Shown here: in pieces, positions 33,286-44,126 of the stretch | How the letters are laid out: the number at the start of each line of letters is the position of its first letter | Position numbering within the stretch: the stretch's first letter is position 1 | From: Macrotrachela quadricornifera | Taxonomy: Eukaryota; Rotifera; Eurotatoria; Philodinida; Philodinidae | Assembly (NCBI GenBank): GCA_022393335.1 | Contig: JAJEKB010020411.1 | Coordinates: 74,171 to 138,170 of the forward strand | DNA length: 64,000 nucleotides | Direction of reading: 5' to 3' | Notes under the pieces: model-generated | The model's database searches: none | Told to the model about the DNA's origin: nothing | The model's input: only the letters and a program-made list of their open reading frames with translations | Translations under genes and position numbers: made by a program

Positions 33286-35121
33286 ATGTCGGACTATATT
33301 CAAATGAAAAATAAATTCATATCATCGTTCGATATTTTACCAAATGAAATTCTTTTTCTTATATTTAATTATTTGCCATCAAATGATATTATCTATTCAT
33401 TTTTTTATTATAATCAACGATTACAAAATCTATTACTTACACAAATATATCATTTCAATATCCCAACAACAAATCTCAATTTTTGGAATGAAACTCTGCC
33501 AATTATCGGTCTACAAATTCAAACATTAATAATTCATATTGATTACTTAACTATACCATTAGATTTATTTTCGAATTTAACATCAATTATCATCTCTTCA
33601 CCATATTCTTTACTCAAGGGACAATTAACATCAATTCTTAATCATCACTATTTTCAAAATTTGCATCAATTCAAAATAAAAGATGATATTCTATCTGATC
33701 AATTATATATGAATGCTCGAAATGATGAACAAATCTTATTCAATAGAATCTTCGACGATAAGAATAAATTACAAGTATTTCAATATCTTCCACTCTTAAA
33801 AAGATTCAATCCTCAAAATCTGAATCAATTAAATTCGAATATTCATATTCGTTCATTAACATTAAATTTATTTAAACTTCATGATATTATCGCTCTTATT
33901 CAACATACACCAAATTTAATTTATTTAAATATTCAATTAAAAACGCCTCGTAATAATTCTAAACAATTTCATTCGGCAAATATCAGTCAAATTAAATTAG
34001 AAGAATTTTATTTTAAATTAAAATCAAGAATAATTATCGAAGATCAAATTAATCGTCCGACAATAGTTAATCTCGATGAATTATTTCGTTTTATTCGATT
34101 ATTTTCATCATCATTAATTACTTTATCATTGGATTTCACTGATATATTTCTAATTGATTCATCTAGTGTTGTATTCAATGGTATTAAACTAGAAAACGAA
34201 TTATTGAAACCAATGACAAAATTACAAAATTTTTATTTTTATGCCACAGTTGATAAATGTAAGAACATTCAAGAAATTTTATCAACATTTAAAACATTTC
34301 CTTGGTCAATTGGTGTTCATGAAAATCGTTATCTCTATTCTCTTCCATTTCCATTTCATGAATTAAAACATTTTCGTCATTTTCAATATGTTCTATCAAA
34401 TGATGATAAAATTCTGAAAGATAATCATCGATTATGGTGTAATGTGACATCACTTGGTTTAATTTTCATCGATCAAATTGATCTGAAAAATTTATTATCA
34501 TTAATAAAACTAAATATGCCAAAATTATCATCGATCACTCTTTTTGATAATGATCGTGATGATTCTTGTTATGAAATCGAACGTATTAATGTTGATTTGT
34601 ATAGTGTCACAACTGTTCGTCTTATAAAAATATCAATGAAAAAAATCCAACAAATTCTAATTCATAGTTTTCCAAATTTACAATGTTTAATATTAGATAA
34701 TACGGAATTACCATCAGAAGAAAATGAATTAACCTCGTTTCTTGGTAAAAAAATTCAACGAATTGAATCTGATGAACCTTCTTTACAGGAAAATCGTGCA
34801 CGAGTAAAAGATTTCAGTTATCTTTCTAATCTTAAGTATATGAAATTAACATATGGTTTAACATATTATGACGGAGATTTAAATAGTCGATCACGAATCG
34901 TTAGCAATTTATTGACAAAACTACCAAAACTAGAAACATTATCAATTTATGCGATACCTTATAGTGGCTGTGCTGTTTATGGCCCTACAGCTATTTTTCG
35001 TCCGATTATGAATAGATTAGATGAAGATCAAATTAAGAGTGAATATAAAATCAAATATTCTGGAGATTATATGTGGTTTATAAGAAATACTATACCTTCT
35101 TTTTATTCTCTTTCTCGTTGA
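33286..35121 (+). CDS. F-box/LRR-like protein, array copy 1 (intact, 611 aa)
   Basis: Intronless. The F-box lies at about residues 14-55 (SSFDILPNEILFLIFNYLPS, then NDIIYSF..NQRLQNLL). It is followed by Leu-rich segments (LIYLNIQ, SLITLSLDFTDI, LGLIFIDQIDLKNLLSLIKL, FPNLQCLILDNTELP, LSNLKYMKLTYG, LPKLETLSIYA) and the family tail (YMWFIRNT) extended to SFYSLSR. It is presumably an SCF substrate receptor. From about nt 34510 to beyond the stop it is nearly identical to the pseudogene at 54050-54643, while the N-terminal half is clearly more diverged. The junction therefore marks a duplication or conversion boundary. Confidence 0.85.
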   Translation: MSDYIQMKNKFISSFDILPNEILFLIFNYLPSNDIIYSFFYYNQRLQNLLLTQIYHFNIPTTNLNFWNETLPIIGLQIQTLIIHIDYLTIPLDLFSNLTSIIISSPYSLLKGQLTSILNHHYFQNLHQFKIKDDILSDQLYMNARNDEQILFNRIFDDKNKLQVFQYLPLLKRFNPQNLNQLNSNIHIRSLTLNLFKLHDIIALIQHTPNLIYLNIQLKTPRNNSKQFHSANISQIKLEEFYFKLKSRIIIEDQINRPTIVNLDELFRFIRLFSSSLITLSLDFTDIFLIDSSSVVFNGIKLENELLKPMTKLQNFYFYATVDKCKNIQEILSTFKTFPWSIGVHENRYLYSLPFPFHELKHFRHFQYVLSNDDKILKDNHRLWCNVTSLGLIFIDQIDLKNLLSLIKLNMPKLSSITLFDNDRDDSCYEIERINVDLYSVTTVRLIKISMKKIQQILIHSFPNLQCLILDNTELPSEENELTSFLGKKIQRIESDEPSLQENRARVKDFSYLSNLKYMKLTYGLTYYDGDLNSRSRIVSNLLTKLPKLETLSIYAIPYSGCAVYGPTAIFRPIMNRLDEDQIKSEYKIKYSGDYMWFIRNTIPSFYSLSR

Positions 35122-37592
35122 GAAGAGTCTTACAAATATAAATTGTCTACTTGCTTGCTTACTTATATATCCGCTCCTTTCTAATTAATTCAAGAATTAT
35201 GTGAAAAGAGAAGGCATTATTCACCATAAAAATTGACCATAAGTAATTGAGCGTGGAGAATTCGAATCTGATGACTAATTATTATTTGATGTATTTAAAA
35301 CTTTACCAAAGGGTAATCAAGAGTGAGGAATTCGAATCTGATATTACTTATAAACATTAATTGTCAATATGTTTCTATAAGACGTTATGAAAAACTTTTG
35401 AGATCCGAGAATCGATTGATGTCACTAGTCTTTGAAAGTTTCTTAGCAAATAACTTTTTTGGAAAATACGAACTCTAGGAAAAATAACATTTTTTTCTTT
35501 AAAGTTTGATTAAAGATTTTCGAACTTTGGAAACCTTCAAATATGAAAGTTCTGTAATTCGAATTTCTCCTTTTTGAAAGGGTAAATTGAACACATTTCT
35601 ATTAAATTAATGACAGAAACAAAAAGCTAGAGTATACATTCTTTAATTTTTAAAATTCTCGAGATAGATAGTTTGTTGATAGTTCAGAAATATCACATCT
35701 ACGAGAAAGATCTGAGCGAGTTCTCCGACGAGTGTTACTTGTTACTTTGTGCTTGTTCTTTTGCAAATATTCAAAAAAGTCGTGATAAAGTGAAATCACT
35801 CTAAATAAAATATTTCATGATCGAATCTAATTGAATTTTAGGATGTTTTTGAAGTGGATTTCGCTGAAAAATGTTGATGATTCTCTGATCATATACAATA
35901 TCTATACTTTGTTTTTGTTCTTAGATGAATAATCAAAGAAAAAAAAAACACATTTTCTCTCAACTACATGAACAAAAGAATACAAATTAATCTTTTTCTC
36001 TATTGATTCGGCAAAAACGAGAAAAAAATCCAACAGACTATATTCATTATATGACTGAGTAAATTTATAGACAAGAAGATTTTGTTAATTCAAAGAAATT
36101 TTTTTTTTCCTTTTATTCAAAATATTCATAACATAGTTCCATTATAACAAATATACTCGTCAAAGTGAAGACTAGAAAAGAAACAAATAAAATAGAATAG
36201 GTTTTGAATTTAATTGATTCATGGCATGTTCAACCTCATCTTGATAATGTCGATAACATTCATAGACTTCAACAATCTAAATTTAAAAACGAAATCATCT
36301 AAAACAAATTTTCTTACTTGTTTTCTATTAGGCACTCTTGAAACCCATGATTCTGAGCTATATTGACTGCTCAATGTGATGACATGCTCTATTTCTGTTG
36401 TCCTATTTTCTTCTTCGTCTAAAATAGTAATCTTCGAAAATGATCTCTACATATCATCATTATCCAAGAGATCTTCAACTTCTTCAGATGTAACTCGACA
36501 AAAGCGTGTGACATGTCTTCGACCGTCGTAATATAAAGATTCCTACTTCGAATAATATTCTAGCTCTAAATAGAATAAAAAGTATAATATTAAACGGAAG
36601 ATATTCTTAAGTTGAACCATTAAAAGGTTTTAAATAATGATCAATATTAGCTTCAATAGATGGTGCTCATTGACACTAACTATTCTTTATATTATTATTC
36701 ACTTATTTTTATTCCTCTCTGACATCACCTTCTTTGAGCTTTGGTCATGACTGACAAATATTTGTCGTTACCTTTTTTTTCTTTACTGCTCTGTCTCATT
36801 TTATCATTCCTTCTTTTTTTCATCTATTACCATCATTTTCTCTTCATTTTTATTATTTAGTATATATTTTACTTGTTAACAAATAAAACTCATTTTGATT
36901 GCTCCACTCAGTGATTATTTATTCCAATCTCTCAACAGCCAGATCAGGTAAATTATTTATGATGAGCTCTCATTTTGCGAGGCAGACTCAATCCCTGAGT
37001 TCTTTATTAATTTAACCTCCGTTATAAATGGAAATTGAAGACTATTAATACAAATAGAACGAGAGACTCACAATCAGAATATATGTATTTAACGAATAGT
37101 AACCATGAGAATATGCACAGGTTAAAAACAAAATTAAATCAATCCTTGAACTATAAGAACAATCAGTTGAAGGAAAACTATTTTTCTAACAGTTTTACCA
37201 CGAGCAATCATATCTAAATAGTGTCGTTGAATTCAACTCAATTTTCAAACGAATAGGTGACCGATATATTTCAAGGTCAATTGTGTATCCTCAAATGAAT
37301 CTTTGCATGGCAGAAAATTTTTATGAGAGTTCGTAACTGAAACAAAAACAGAGAGATTTAGAGATATGAGTGGTATTCAAGATTGTCTCTGGAGATCATA
37401 TGTCGATATCTGGTTATCGTTGAGCATATTAATATTCAATGATTGTTCTCTGTGTTGAGGATGAGAGTGAGTTAAAGGAAAGCATGACGTGTTTCGACCT
37501 TGCTTCATGATCGCTTCACATAGAATTGAAACGTAACATAGTTAAATTTATTCATCGGTTATTTATCAAATCTTCAGAATATAGTGTTCAAA
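34510..37592 (+). repeat. segmental duplication, copy A (partner 54035-56466)
   Basis: The 3' half of F-box copy 1 and the following 2.5 kb are repeated at 54035-56466 in the same orientation. The match ends at 'tcaaatctt' in both (about 37592 and 56466). Copy B lacks about 290 bp corresponding to 36023-36312 and is different over about 36660-37020. Confidence 0.75.
36172..36543 (-). pseudogene. decayed minus-strand gene, spacer copy 1
   Basis: Exon 36543-36318 reads, in one frame, YYDGRRHVTRFCRVTSEEVE, DLLDNDDM, an in-frame TAG, then SFSKITILDEEENRTTEIEH and SWVSRVPNRKQ. It ends at a consensus donor. A 41-nt intron (36317-36277) leads in phase to a terminal exon (36276-36172) reading IVEVYECYRHYQDEVEHAMN before TAG. 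A splice acceptor (gaagtag) precedes the first exon. Related text occurs in two other F-box spacers. I do not recognise the family. The in-frame stop argues for a pseudogene. Confidence 0.5.
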
Positions 37593-37909
37593 TCTTTTCA
37601 AAATGCTACAGAGAATGTTTTTCGAAAAAACATCGATATTCGATCGAGAAAACTGATTTTTTCTTTTATTTTCAAATCATTCATTATACAAAAACTTGCA
37701 CTGCTTTTCTGAAAAATATCATTCAATTGGTTAAAAAAATGCGACATCTTCAACATTCTCATATTGATCAGAAAGAGCAATTGATACTTTTGAAAAATGT
37801 TTCACTGTATTAAAGAATGGTAACTCACTCTAAGCCAGTATGTATTTTATTTTCTTTCGTTCTGTGTCTCACAAAAGGTATCGAAGAAATTTTGCTTCCA
37901 ATCAATAAC

Positions 37910-37942
37910 GTATGTGAGTGATAGAACGAAAAAGTGACTAAT
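37910..37942 (+). promoter_or_regulatory. conserved upstream block of F-box genes
   Basis: The block gtatgtgagtgatagaacga followed by aaaagtgacta lies 107 bp before the ATG at 38017. Versions lie at 49981-50013 (109 bp before 50090), 58421-58450 (107 bp before 58528) and 61431-61462 (107 bp before 61538). Constant spacing and conservation suggest a promoter element, although common descent by duplication could also explain it. Confidence 0.45.
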
Positions 37943-38016
37943 GAAAAACTTATTTACTTCCTTTCAAACTTTCAAAATCATTTTTTTTCGTTTTAAATAC
38001 AATTGACAGTGAAGAA

Positions 38017-38254
38017 ATGTCGGATTATATTCCATCAAAAAAGAAATTCAAATCATCGTTCGATATTTTACCAAATGAAATTCTTCTTCATATATTTGAT
38101 TTTTTAACATCAGATGAAATTATTTACTCATTTATTAATTGTAATCAACGATTACAACATTTATTACTTACACTAAAATATCATTTCAAAATTCCAACAA
38201 CGAATCTCAATTTCTGGAATGAAACTCTGCCAATTATCGGTCCACAAATTCAGT
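38017..38254 (+). pseudogene. F-box gene copy 2, truncated after 79 codons by a fold-back element
   Basis: The start (MSDYIPSKKKFKSSFDILPN) and F-box are intact and close to copy 3 at 50090. The reading matches the family as far as LPIIGPQIQ and then runs directly into fold-back element 2 at about 38255. The rest of this copy is not found immediately after the element. It keeps its own upstream block at 37910-37942. Confidence 0.85.
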
Positions 38255-38820
38255 AGTGTCAAACTTGAAAGTTGAATTCAAGTATTCAACTATTCAATCA
38301 CCTTCAGCTGTCCCATGTGCGGTGCTGTCACCCCCAGGGTTCCCCATTGCTTTTCAGGTTCCGGTGGGGAGGGGGGGGAAAGGATGAAAATTTTGCAGGA
38401 AGTCAACTTTTCTCATAGCCTTCATGAAACCCGATTTCGCACTCGAAAACTAAAATATTCCTAAAAAACCAAAGTAGTGAAGACCAAAAAAAAAAGCCCG
38501 TACCCCCCTATAGGTCGAAGCCTGGTGCTTCATCTTTCCTAACACGCAACCACATGCAAAGTAAACAATTTAAAAACAGCAACTTTAACAGAAACAACCG
38601 AAAACTGTGGCAGAAAGCATCCGAATTTTGGGAGGGGGGGGGGGGCAATCCCCCCTAAACGGCAAGCTTGATTACGCCCTCCCCCTCAACTGCCCCATGT
38701 GTGGTGCCGTTACGCCCTCACCCTCAGCTGCCCCATGTGCGCTTCTGTTATACCCTCTCCCTCCTCGAATACTTGAAAACTTGAATAGTTGAATACTTGA
38801 ATTCAAGTTTCAAGTATCAC
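38255..38820. mobile_element. fold-back element 2 (TTGAATTCAAGTATTCAACT arms) with a GC-rich core
   Basis: The left arm (38272-38297) and right arm (38781-38806) are perfect inverted copies of 26 bp, flanked by imperfect extensions (left gtgtcaaacttgaaa, right tttcaagtatcac). The core is strikingly GC-rich compared with the host, holds three diverged copies of 'gctgccccatgtgcggtgc' (38308, 38690, 38730) and two long G-runs (about 38362-38377, 38632-38645). There is no transposase. It sits exactly at the break of F-box copy 2. The ORF at 38607 is not supported. Confidence 0.75.
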
Positions 38821-40410
38821 ATATATGAAAAAGAAACGAAAATCGTTTAACTAACTTAGTGTCACTCAACATCACAAACGGCAGCTATCGTTATTTTCAG
38901 AAGAAATGGCTCAGAACTCAAGACTTTTAAATAGGAATGGTCTAATTTTTTTCCAGCAAAAGTGTTTCTAGACACCTTTCATATTTTTCAGCATTAAAAA
39001 ATTCTAAAGAGATATTTCAGAAAAAATTTTGGATGTTTTTCTGACGTTTTCCCTATGTCTGACAATATACCGTAGTCGTTCCTAAAAAATCAACCAGAAC
39101 TCGATATTTTTTGCTAGAAAGGTCATATTTTTTTTCATCAAAAGTGTTTTTTAAAGCATACCAGAAGTTTCGACTGAAAAAAATCGAAAAAAAAAACTTT
39201 TCCAAAAAGTGGATGGCCCTCCATGGATTCACCCATATATTTTTATTATCTAAAATAATCTTCATCATTTTGTGATATACGATGCAATCGATTCGTCCAA
39301 GAATTACAACATTTTTCCGAATTTTTTTCACTGCTTTATTAATTTTTGGATTATTGTTGTTTTACGTGTCACTTTACAAATCCATCTCAAATACAGTAAT
39401 CCAATGGATTGAGGTTAGGACTAGCTAAAGCAACAATCATCCGAGAATTAAAAAAGCAGTGAAAAAAATTCGAAAAGATGTTGTGTTTAAAAGTTGTAGT
39501 TCTTGGACGAATCGATTGTATCGTATATCACAAAATGATGGAGATTATTTAAGATATATAAAAATATATAGGTTTTGTAGAGAATTTAACGAGGAATCTT
39601 TTGCTAAAAAAATTTTTCTTAAACACTGAAATATGATTGAAATATATGGAAAATACTGAGACGCTCATTTAGTTTTACACACCCGTTGTTTGACGAATTG
39701 AAAGAGAATCTATTAGTAACGGCGCGCTGTAGTTCTGTTTCATCGTCAACTGAATCTTTACATTTGGAGAGAGAGAGATATATAATTTCAATTCGTACTT
39801 ATCATTCTGATTTAGTCAATAAAGTAAAAATGAATTTTCTTTGGGTTCAACTTATGGACAATATAACTCTGAATTTGCCTCGTTCATCTGAACGATAAAT
39901 TAACGAAACGATGTCAAGATTTATAAAATTGTATTCAAATGATGTAATAACAAAGTCTGAACTCATCAAATTTCATCAAAATTACTGCCTGGAGTATTCT
40001 GCCTAGTGGTTCACTCGGTGTACTACTTCCTATAGATTGTTCAGCAAAGCACTGCGAACAATAAATGCTGATGATCTATTTGATTTACAGTTTTATATGG
40101 TTGATCTCTAATGTCATTTGGCAATGTTATGTAATAATCAGTTGAAAGTTATTTATAAATACCTAAGGATGAAAGAAAAGAAAGGAAAAAAACATAAGTA
40201 AATCACACTAAAACACATTTCAATTTCTACATTTAACTTTTTCATCTTGTTTTGCTGATCACTTAAATTATAGCCTTCGAAAATCTGATTTTAAGAATAG
40301 CAATTTATTTTATCTTATCAATTGTTCAAAATAACATTGAAAATGATTAAAGTGACAATAAAAAGAATTTCTCAATACACTTTTACTTTAATAGTCTGAA
40401 TTTGACAAAA
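38821..40410. other. spacer with a 125-bp inverted duplication
   Basis: Segments at about 39215-39345 and 39445-39570 are inverted copies of each other (shared words 'cttggacgaatcgattg' and 'cgtatatcacaaaatgatg') around a spacer of about 100 bp. The ORFs here (39053-39331 minus, 39686-39898 plus) show no domain. Confidence 0.5.
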
Positions 40411-41185
40411 TCAGTACTTAATAATATAATTAAGTGCTATTGATGGCTGCATATTATTATGTGGTGCATTAGAACCAGTTGCTTGTATGCTTACACCAGT
40501 TTGTGCATTCAGTGTAGGCGGATTATTCTGAAAATCTCGATGATCATTGCCAAAAACCCATTTAGAGCCGCCATCATTAACACCCCAACGTTGTCCACGA
40601 CTACCATCACCGATATCATGCTGATGGCCAGGATCATTTATACCATGTGAATGCGATGGCATTTCATTAACAGTCAATGTATGCTGTTCCTCACCAAAAG
40701 TTGTGGTCAGCGGACGATTCGTTAGTCCCAAACCTTGTCCAGCACCAACTAAGACTCTTCCACATAGATTAGGTAAGTTGAACGTGGAGACACCATCACC
40801 TTCGCCATACAATATAGTGATGACATTGAACAGCGCACTATATTTCTGCCGACTTACTTCACTTCCATTACACAGCAGCCAACCTGTAGGTGCTTGCCGA
40901 CCAGCAAAGGCTTGGATAGAACCAGGAGGTATCCCGCTTTGTTCTAAAAAAGGAGTTAGAAATTATAAACGCAACTAAAAAATACTAAAATTCTATAGAC
41001 TTGCCAGCACCGCTATTGGCTGTTTCGACTATTCCACACAAACCAGATTGCATCATGTTCATGAACCTTGAAAAATATAATTTATATTTAAAAACGATAG
41101 ATTTCTAATTTAAGAATGTGTGACTTTTTTTTTTTACTTACAGTGTTATGCCTAGCATCGCAATTGTAAAAGTTCTAGCACACAT
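40411..41185 (-). CDS. secreted phage-tail-collar-domain protein with introns
   Basis: Three exons on the minus strand: 41185-41142, 41066-41005 and 40943-40411, giving 212 residues. Intron 1 is 75 nt, GT-AG. Intron 2 is 61 nt and appears to use a GC donor (ctg|gcaagt...tttttag). The spliced N-terminus is a signal peptide (MCARTFTIAMLGITLFMNMM). Residues about 40-110 match the tail-collar family (PPGSIQAFAGRQAPTGWLLC, YGEGDGVSTFNLPNLCGRVL), followed by LTVNEMPSHSHGI and the terminal MQPSIALNYIIKY. The family is typical of phage tail fibres and bacterial microcystin-dependent-type proteins. Introns and a signal peptide indicate domestication after horizontal transfer. The gene lies inside a mobile-element island between broken F-box copies. 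The function in the host is unknown. Confidence 0.8.
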
Positions 41186-41674
41186 AATTATTTTCCTTTT
41201 TAGGAGGTTCTGTAGAAAAAAAACTCAACTGATAGCTAATAAATATAGAAAAGAAATAAGATCAACAATAAAATATAATAACTTAACTATTTTCAGAATA
41301 CTTACCAATATTATATGCAGATTGTATAGACGATCACAGCAGTGTATATATAAGGATTCTCTAACGGAAGTATATTTATTACAAATGAATCATGCGCTAT
41401 GCAAATAACTTACTATGTACATAATTGCTGAAATTCAAATCGCCGAATTTTGCAATTTAACCTTTAACAAAGAACATGAATCGCACGTTAGTTTATGTAA
41501 TCAAAAAAAAAACGACGTAAAACATTCGAGTAGGTGCTTCATTCATTTTTTATAATATTCGAGCCAATGAATCTATATTCGACATTAACATAATCAAAAC
41601 GATGATAAAAAACAGTTCTCTTTTCGTTGGAAAAATAAACGGTTTTGTCAACAGCAAGTCCATTCAGTCGTGAA

Positions 41675-42112
41675 ACTTCCCATGTAATTTACATCATTTT
41701 CATGGATTTTTCTTAAAAAAATTATGACAAAAATCAAAAAAATGCGATTTCAGGTGATGAAAGCGACATAATCTTTGATGTTTTTTAAACGGCATGCCAT
41801 GTTTTCAAAATTTACATTCATGAAAATGATGACTTTTACATGAAAGTCATGCAATGAATATCATTAAAACATCATCAAAATCACGCAGTACATGGCATTT
41901 ATTAGCGACATATCCCACGTAATCAAAACATGGTAAAAAAGGATGATTACATGTGAAAAGCATGAAAATAATTACATTTTAATGATGAAACCGACATAAA
42001 AATCGATGTTTTTCATTTTCATCAATTAAAATGAAAACTTTCATTAGTTGCATTTGATGATTTTGATTTTTAATCAAAGTCATCAAATGACATCGATTTT
42101 TTAGTTACATGG
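41675..42112. repeat. AT-rich 'catgaaaatgatga' repeat block with CCCATGTAA ends
   Basis: The sequence is built from repeated words (atgaaaatgatgac, catcaaaatca, aatgaaaactttcat) on both strands. It begins with cccatgtaatt (about 41678) and ends with its imperfect inverse ttacatggg (about 42104-42112). It may be another fold-back element, abutting the next one. Confidence 0.45.
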
Positions 42113-42853
42113 GTATATTATCACTGGGATTTAGGAGTGCCACTTTATCTTTACTATACTTTGAAAAAAGTAAAGTAGATCCACTTTATCCGAATAATAA
42201 AGTAGAGTAAAATAAATTAATATAACCAAAATAATTTTATTATTGATTTATAAGCACATTATCATGCACTGACACAGCTACAAAATACTAAAGCTTATAT
42301 AAAACCATTTTTTTAAAAATAACTGCAAAATAAAACAAAAATTGCCAGTATGTCATATTTTAAAATGCTAAGTCTCGTTCCATTTCATGTACGTATATAA
42401 CAAAAAATGGATATTATTTCAATCGAACTAATTCATTTGATGAAAATAAGTTATAAATGCAGTTTATTCTGTTTCTACTTATTTCATAACCGTTTGGTAT
42501 GTTCCTTTAACTTTAATCGTACATGAATAAGTTATAAAGCAAGAGAAAATGATGAAGACGTGTAAATATGCACATTTCAAGCGAAAATTTTTTATCATTG
42601 CTCTTTATTCTGTTTTATACTAATAAAAAAATAAAGCATCGATCTGGATTATTTTCAATGATTGTAATTGAAAAATGTTTATCTAATTTTGAGACAATTT
42701 ATTTAAATCATTGAAAAAAAATTTTTGCCTGAATATACAAAAACCGATATGATTACAGACAAAATAAAATATGAAATCTTTATACAAATCACGATACTAT
42801 TTTTTTGCGTGCTAGAGTAAAGTCGCTATTTCAAGCTCATAGACATATTTAAT

Positions 42854-43106
42854 ACAATCTAATTTTGAAGTGACTGTAGTGGTTATTTTAGACATTTAAT
42901 TCGAATATTTCGACCTTTTATTGATTAACACGGTCATTATCGACGATATAAATGAACTCTTTATCTACTATGTAATATGAAGAATAAAATGAAATGAGTA
43001 TAACAATCAGTAAAAGGTCGACATATTCGAATTAAATGTCTGAAATAACCACTACAGTCACTTCAAAATTAGATTGTTATACTCATTTCATTTTATTCTT
43101 CATATT
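42854..43106. repeat. interlocked inverted repeats A-B-A'-B'
   Basis: Arm A (about 42854-42923) pairs with A' (about 43007-43078; about 70 bp with few mismatches). Arm B (42974-43008) pairs perfectly over 35 bp with B' (43072-43106). B lies between A and A', and B' overlaps the end of A', so the two stems cannot both form without a pseudoknot. Confidence 0.7.
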
Positions 43107-43394
43107 TAATACGCCTACCACTATGGCTTCAAGTCTTATATAATACGAACGTCGGTAGGCACTGCACTGGTATGTGACAGAGATGCTTCTAGGTCATCAA
43201 GTCAAGGAGAAACCGTGGAGTGCAGATGGAGGTGCTATAGAAACCGGTTTGTAGCCCGTCAATATTGCCACTATTATAAAGCTCAAACATGGAGTTGTTC
43301 GAGCCGATTAAAGGTTGTCATACATATGCTATAATGCGCCTCCAACACCATGATGTTTTATCAATACAATAGTGGAGAAACAAGAGTGTAGGGA

Positions 43395-43690
43395 TAGAAT
43401 CTATGGGTACCACCAGTACCTAATACTCGTGGACCTTAGGGTACTTTTGGCATACAATATTTAAGGAGGCAAGAGTACTTTTCGATATATAGTACTTGAG
43501 AACCTAATGGTACCCCCATTATATAGTACTTTAGGACCCAAGGATACCTCCAATATATGGTAGCAAAGGACTCGAGGGTACTGTCCATATATAGTAGTTG
43601 AGGAGCCAAGGGTACCACAATATATAGTATTTGATAACCTATGACTACCTCTGGTATACAGTAGTAAAGGACCCAAGAGTATGCTCGATC
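43395..43690. repeat. minisatellite, 34-bp period
   Basis: About eight units of the type 'tagtactttaggacccaagg' plus 'atacctccaatata' repeat every 33-35 bp. The reading frames across it (minus-strand GVPLGSQVLY-type) are repeat artefacts. Confidence 0.75.
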
Positions 43691-43768
43691 TATAACAATC
43701 AATTTTCTATATTCAGTCAGCAAGATCAGTAATTATATGATGACAACAAATTCAAAATAGATTTAGTA

Positions 43769-43823
43769 TTTACTTTGCCAGTAAATAGTAAATAAAATAT
43801 ATACTGTTTACTGGCAAAGTAAA
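43769..43823. repeat. perfect 17-bp inverted repeat
   Basis: TTTACTTTGCCAGTAAA (43769-43785) is followed 21 nt later by its exact reverse complement (43807-43823). Confidence 0.8.
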
Positions 43824-44090
43824 AGTAAAGTGCCACCCTTAGTTGTACTTGTATCAATGCATGAGAATGTGCTTATAAATCAATAATAAAATTAATTTGG
43901 TTATATTGCTTTACTTTACTTTATTGTTCGGATAAAGTGGATCTACTTTACTTTACTTTATTATTCGGATAAAGTGGATCTACTTTACTTTACCGGGTAA
44001 AATAAACTAAAAACTTTACTTTATCAAGTAAAGTGAAGTATATCTATTTCACTTTACCCAGTAAAGTAAAGATAAAGTGCCACTCCTAAA

Positions 44091-44126
44091 CGTATTGATG
44101 TAGCCGATCTCGACCCTTCCAGTAGT
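44091..44126 (+). repeat. remnant of F-box upstream flank
   Basis: The 36 bp 'cgtattgatgtagcc...ccttccagtagtg' resemble the upstream flanks of intact F-box copies at about 58381-58415 and 61391-61425 (roughly 28 of 36 positions). This places the original promoter side of the 45380 copy between fold-back elements 3 and 4. Confidence 0.5.

Larger units (their letters stand above)
42130..44090. mobile_element. fold-back element 3 (ACTTTAC-rich termini)
   Basis: The first 24 bp (42131-42154, TTAGGAGTG...CTTTAC) and the last 24 bp (44066-44089) are inverted copies with one mismatch. Subterminal DNA on both sides is rich in 'actttactttat' and 'ggataaagtggatctacttt' words in opposite orientation. 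The interior holds interlocked inverted repeats (42854-43106), a 34-bp tandem repeat (43395-43690) and a hairpin (43769-43823). There is no transposase. Confidence 0.7.

Noticed and set aside
37526..37813. ORF of 95 aa before F-box copy 2
   Set aside because: Its start lies in duplicated spacer that is not open in copy B, and no domain is visible.
40459..40978. Plus-strand ORFs across the tail-collar gene
   Set aside because: Antisense shadows of the well-supported minus-strand gene.
43436..43723. Minus-strand ORF resembling a repetitive Tyr-rich protein
   Set aside because: It is the reverse reading of the 34-bp minisatellite.
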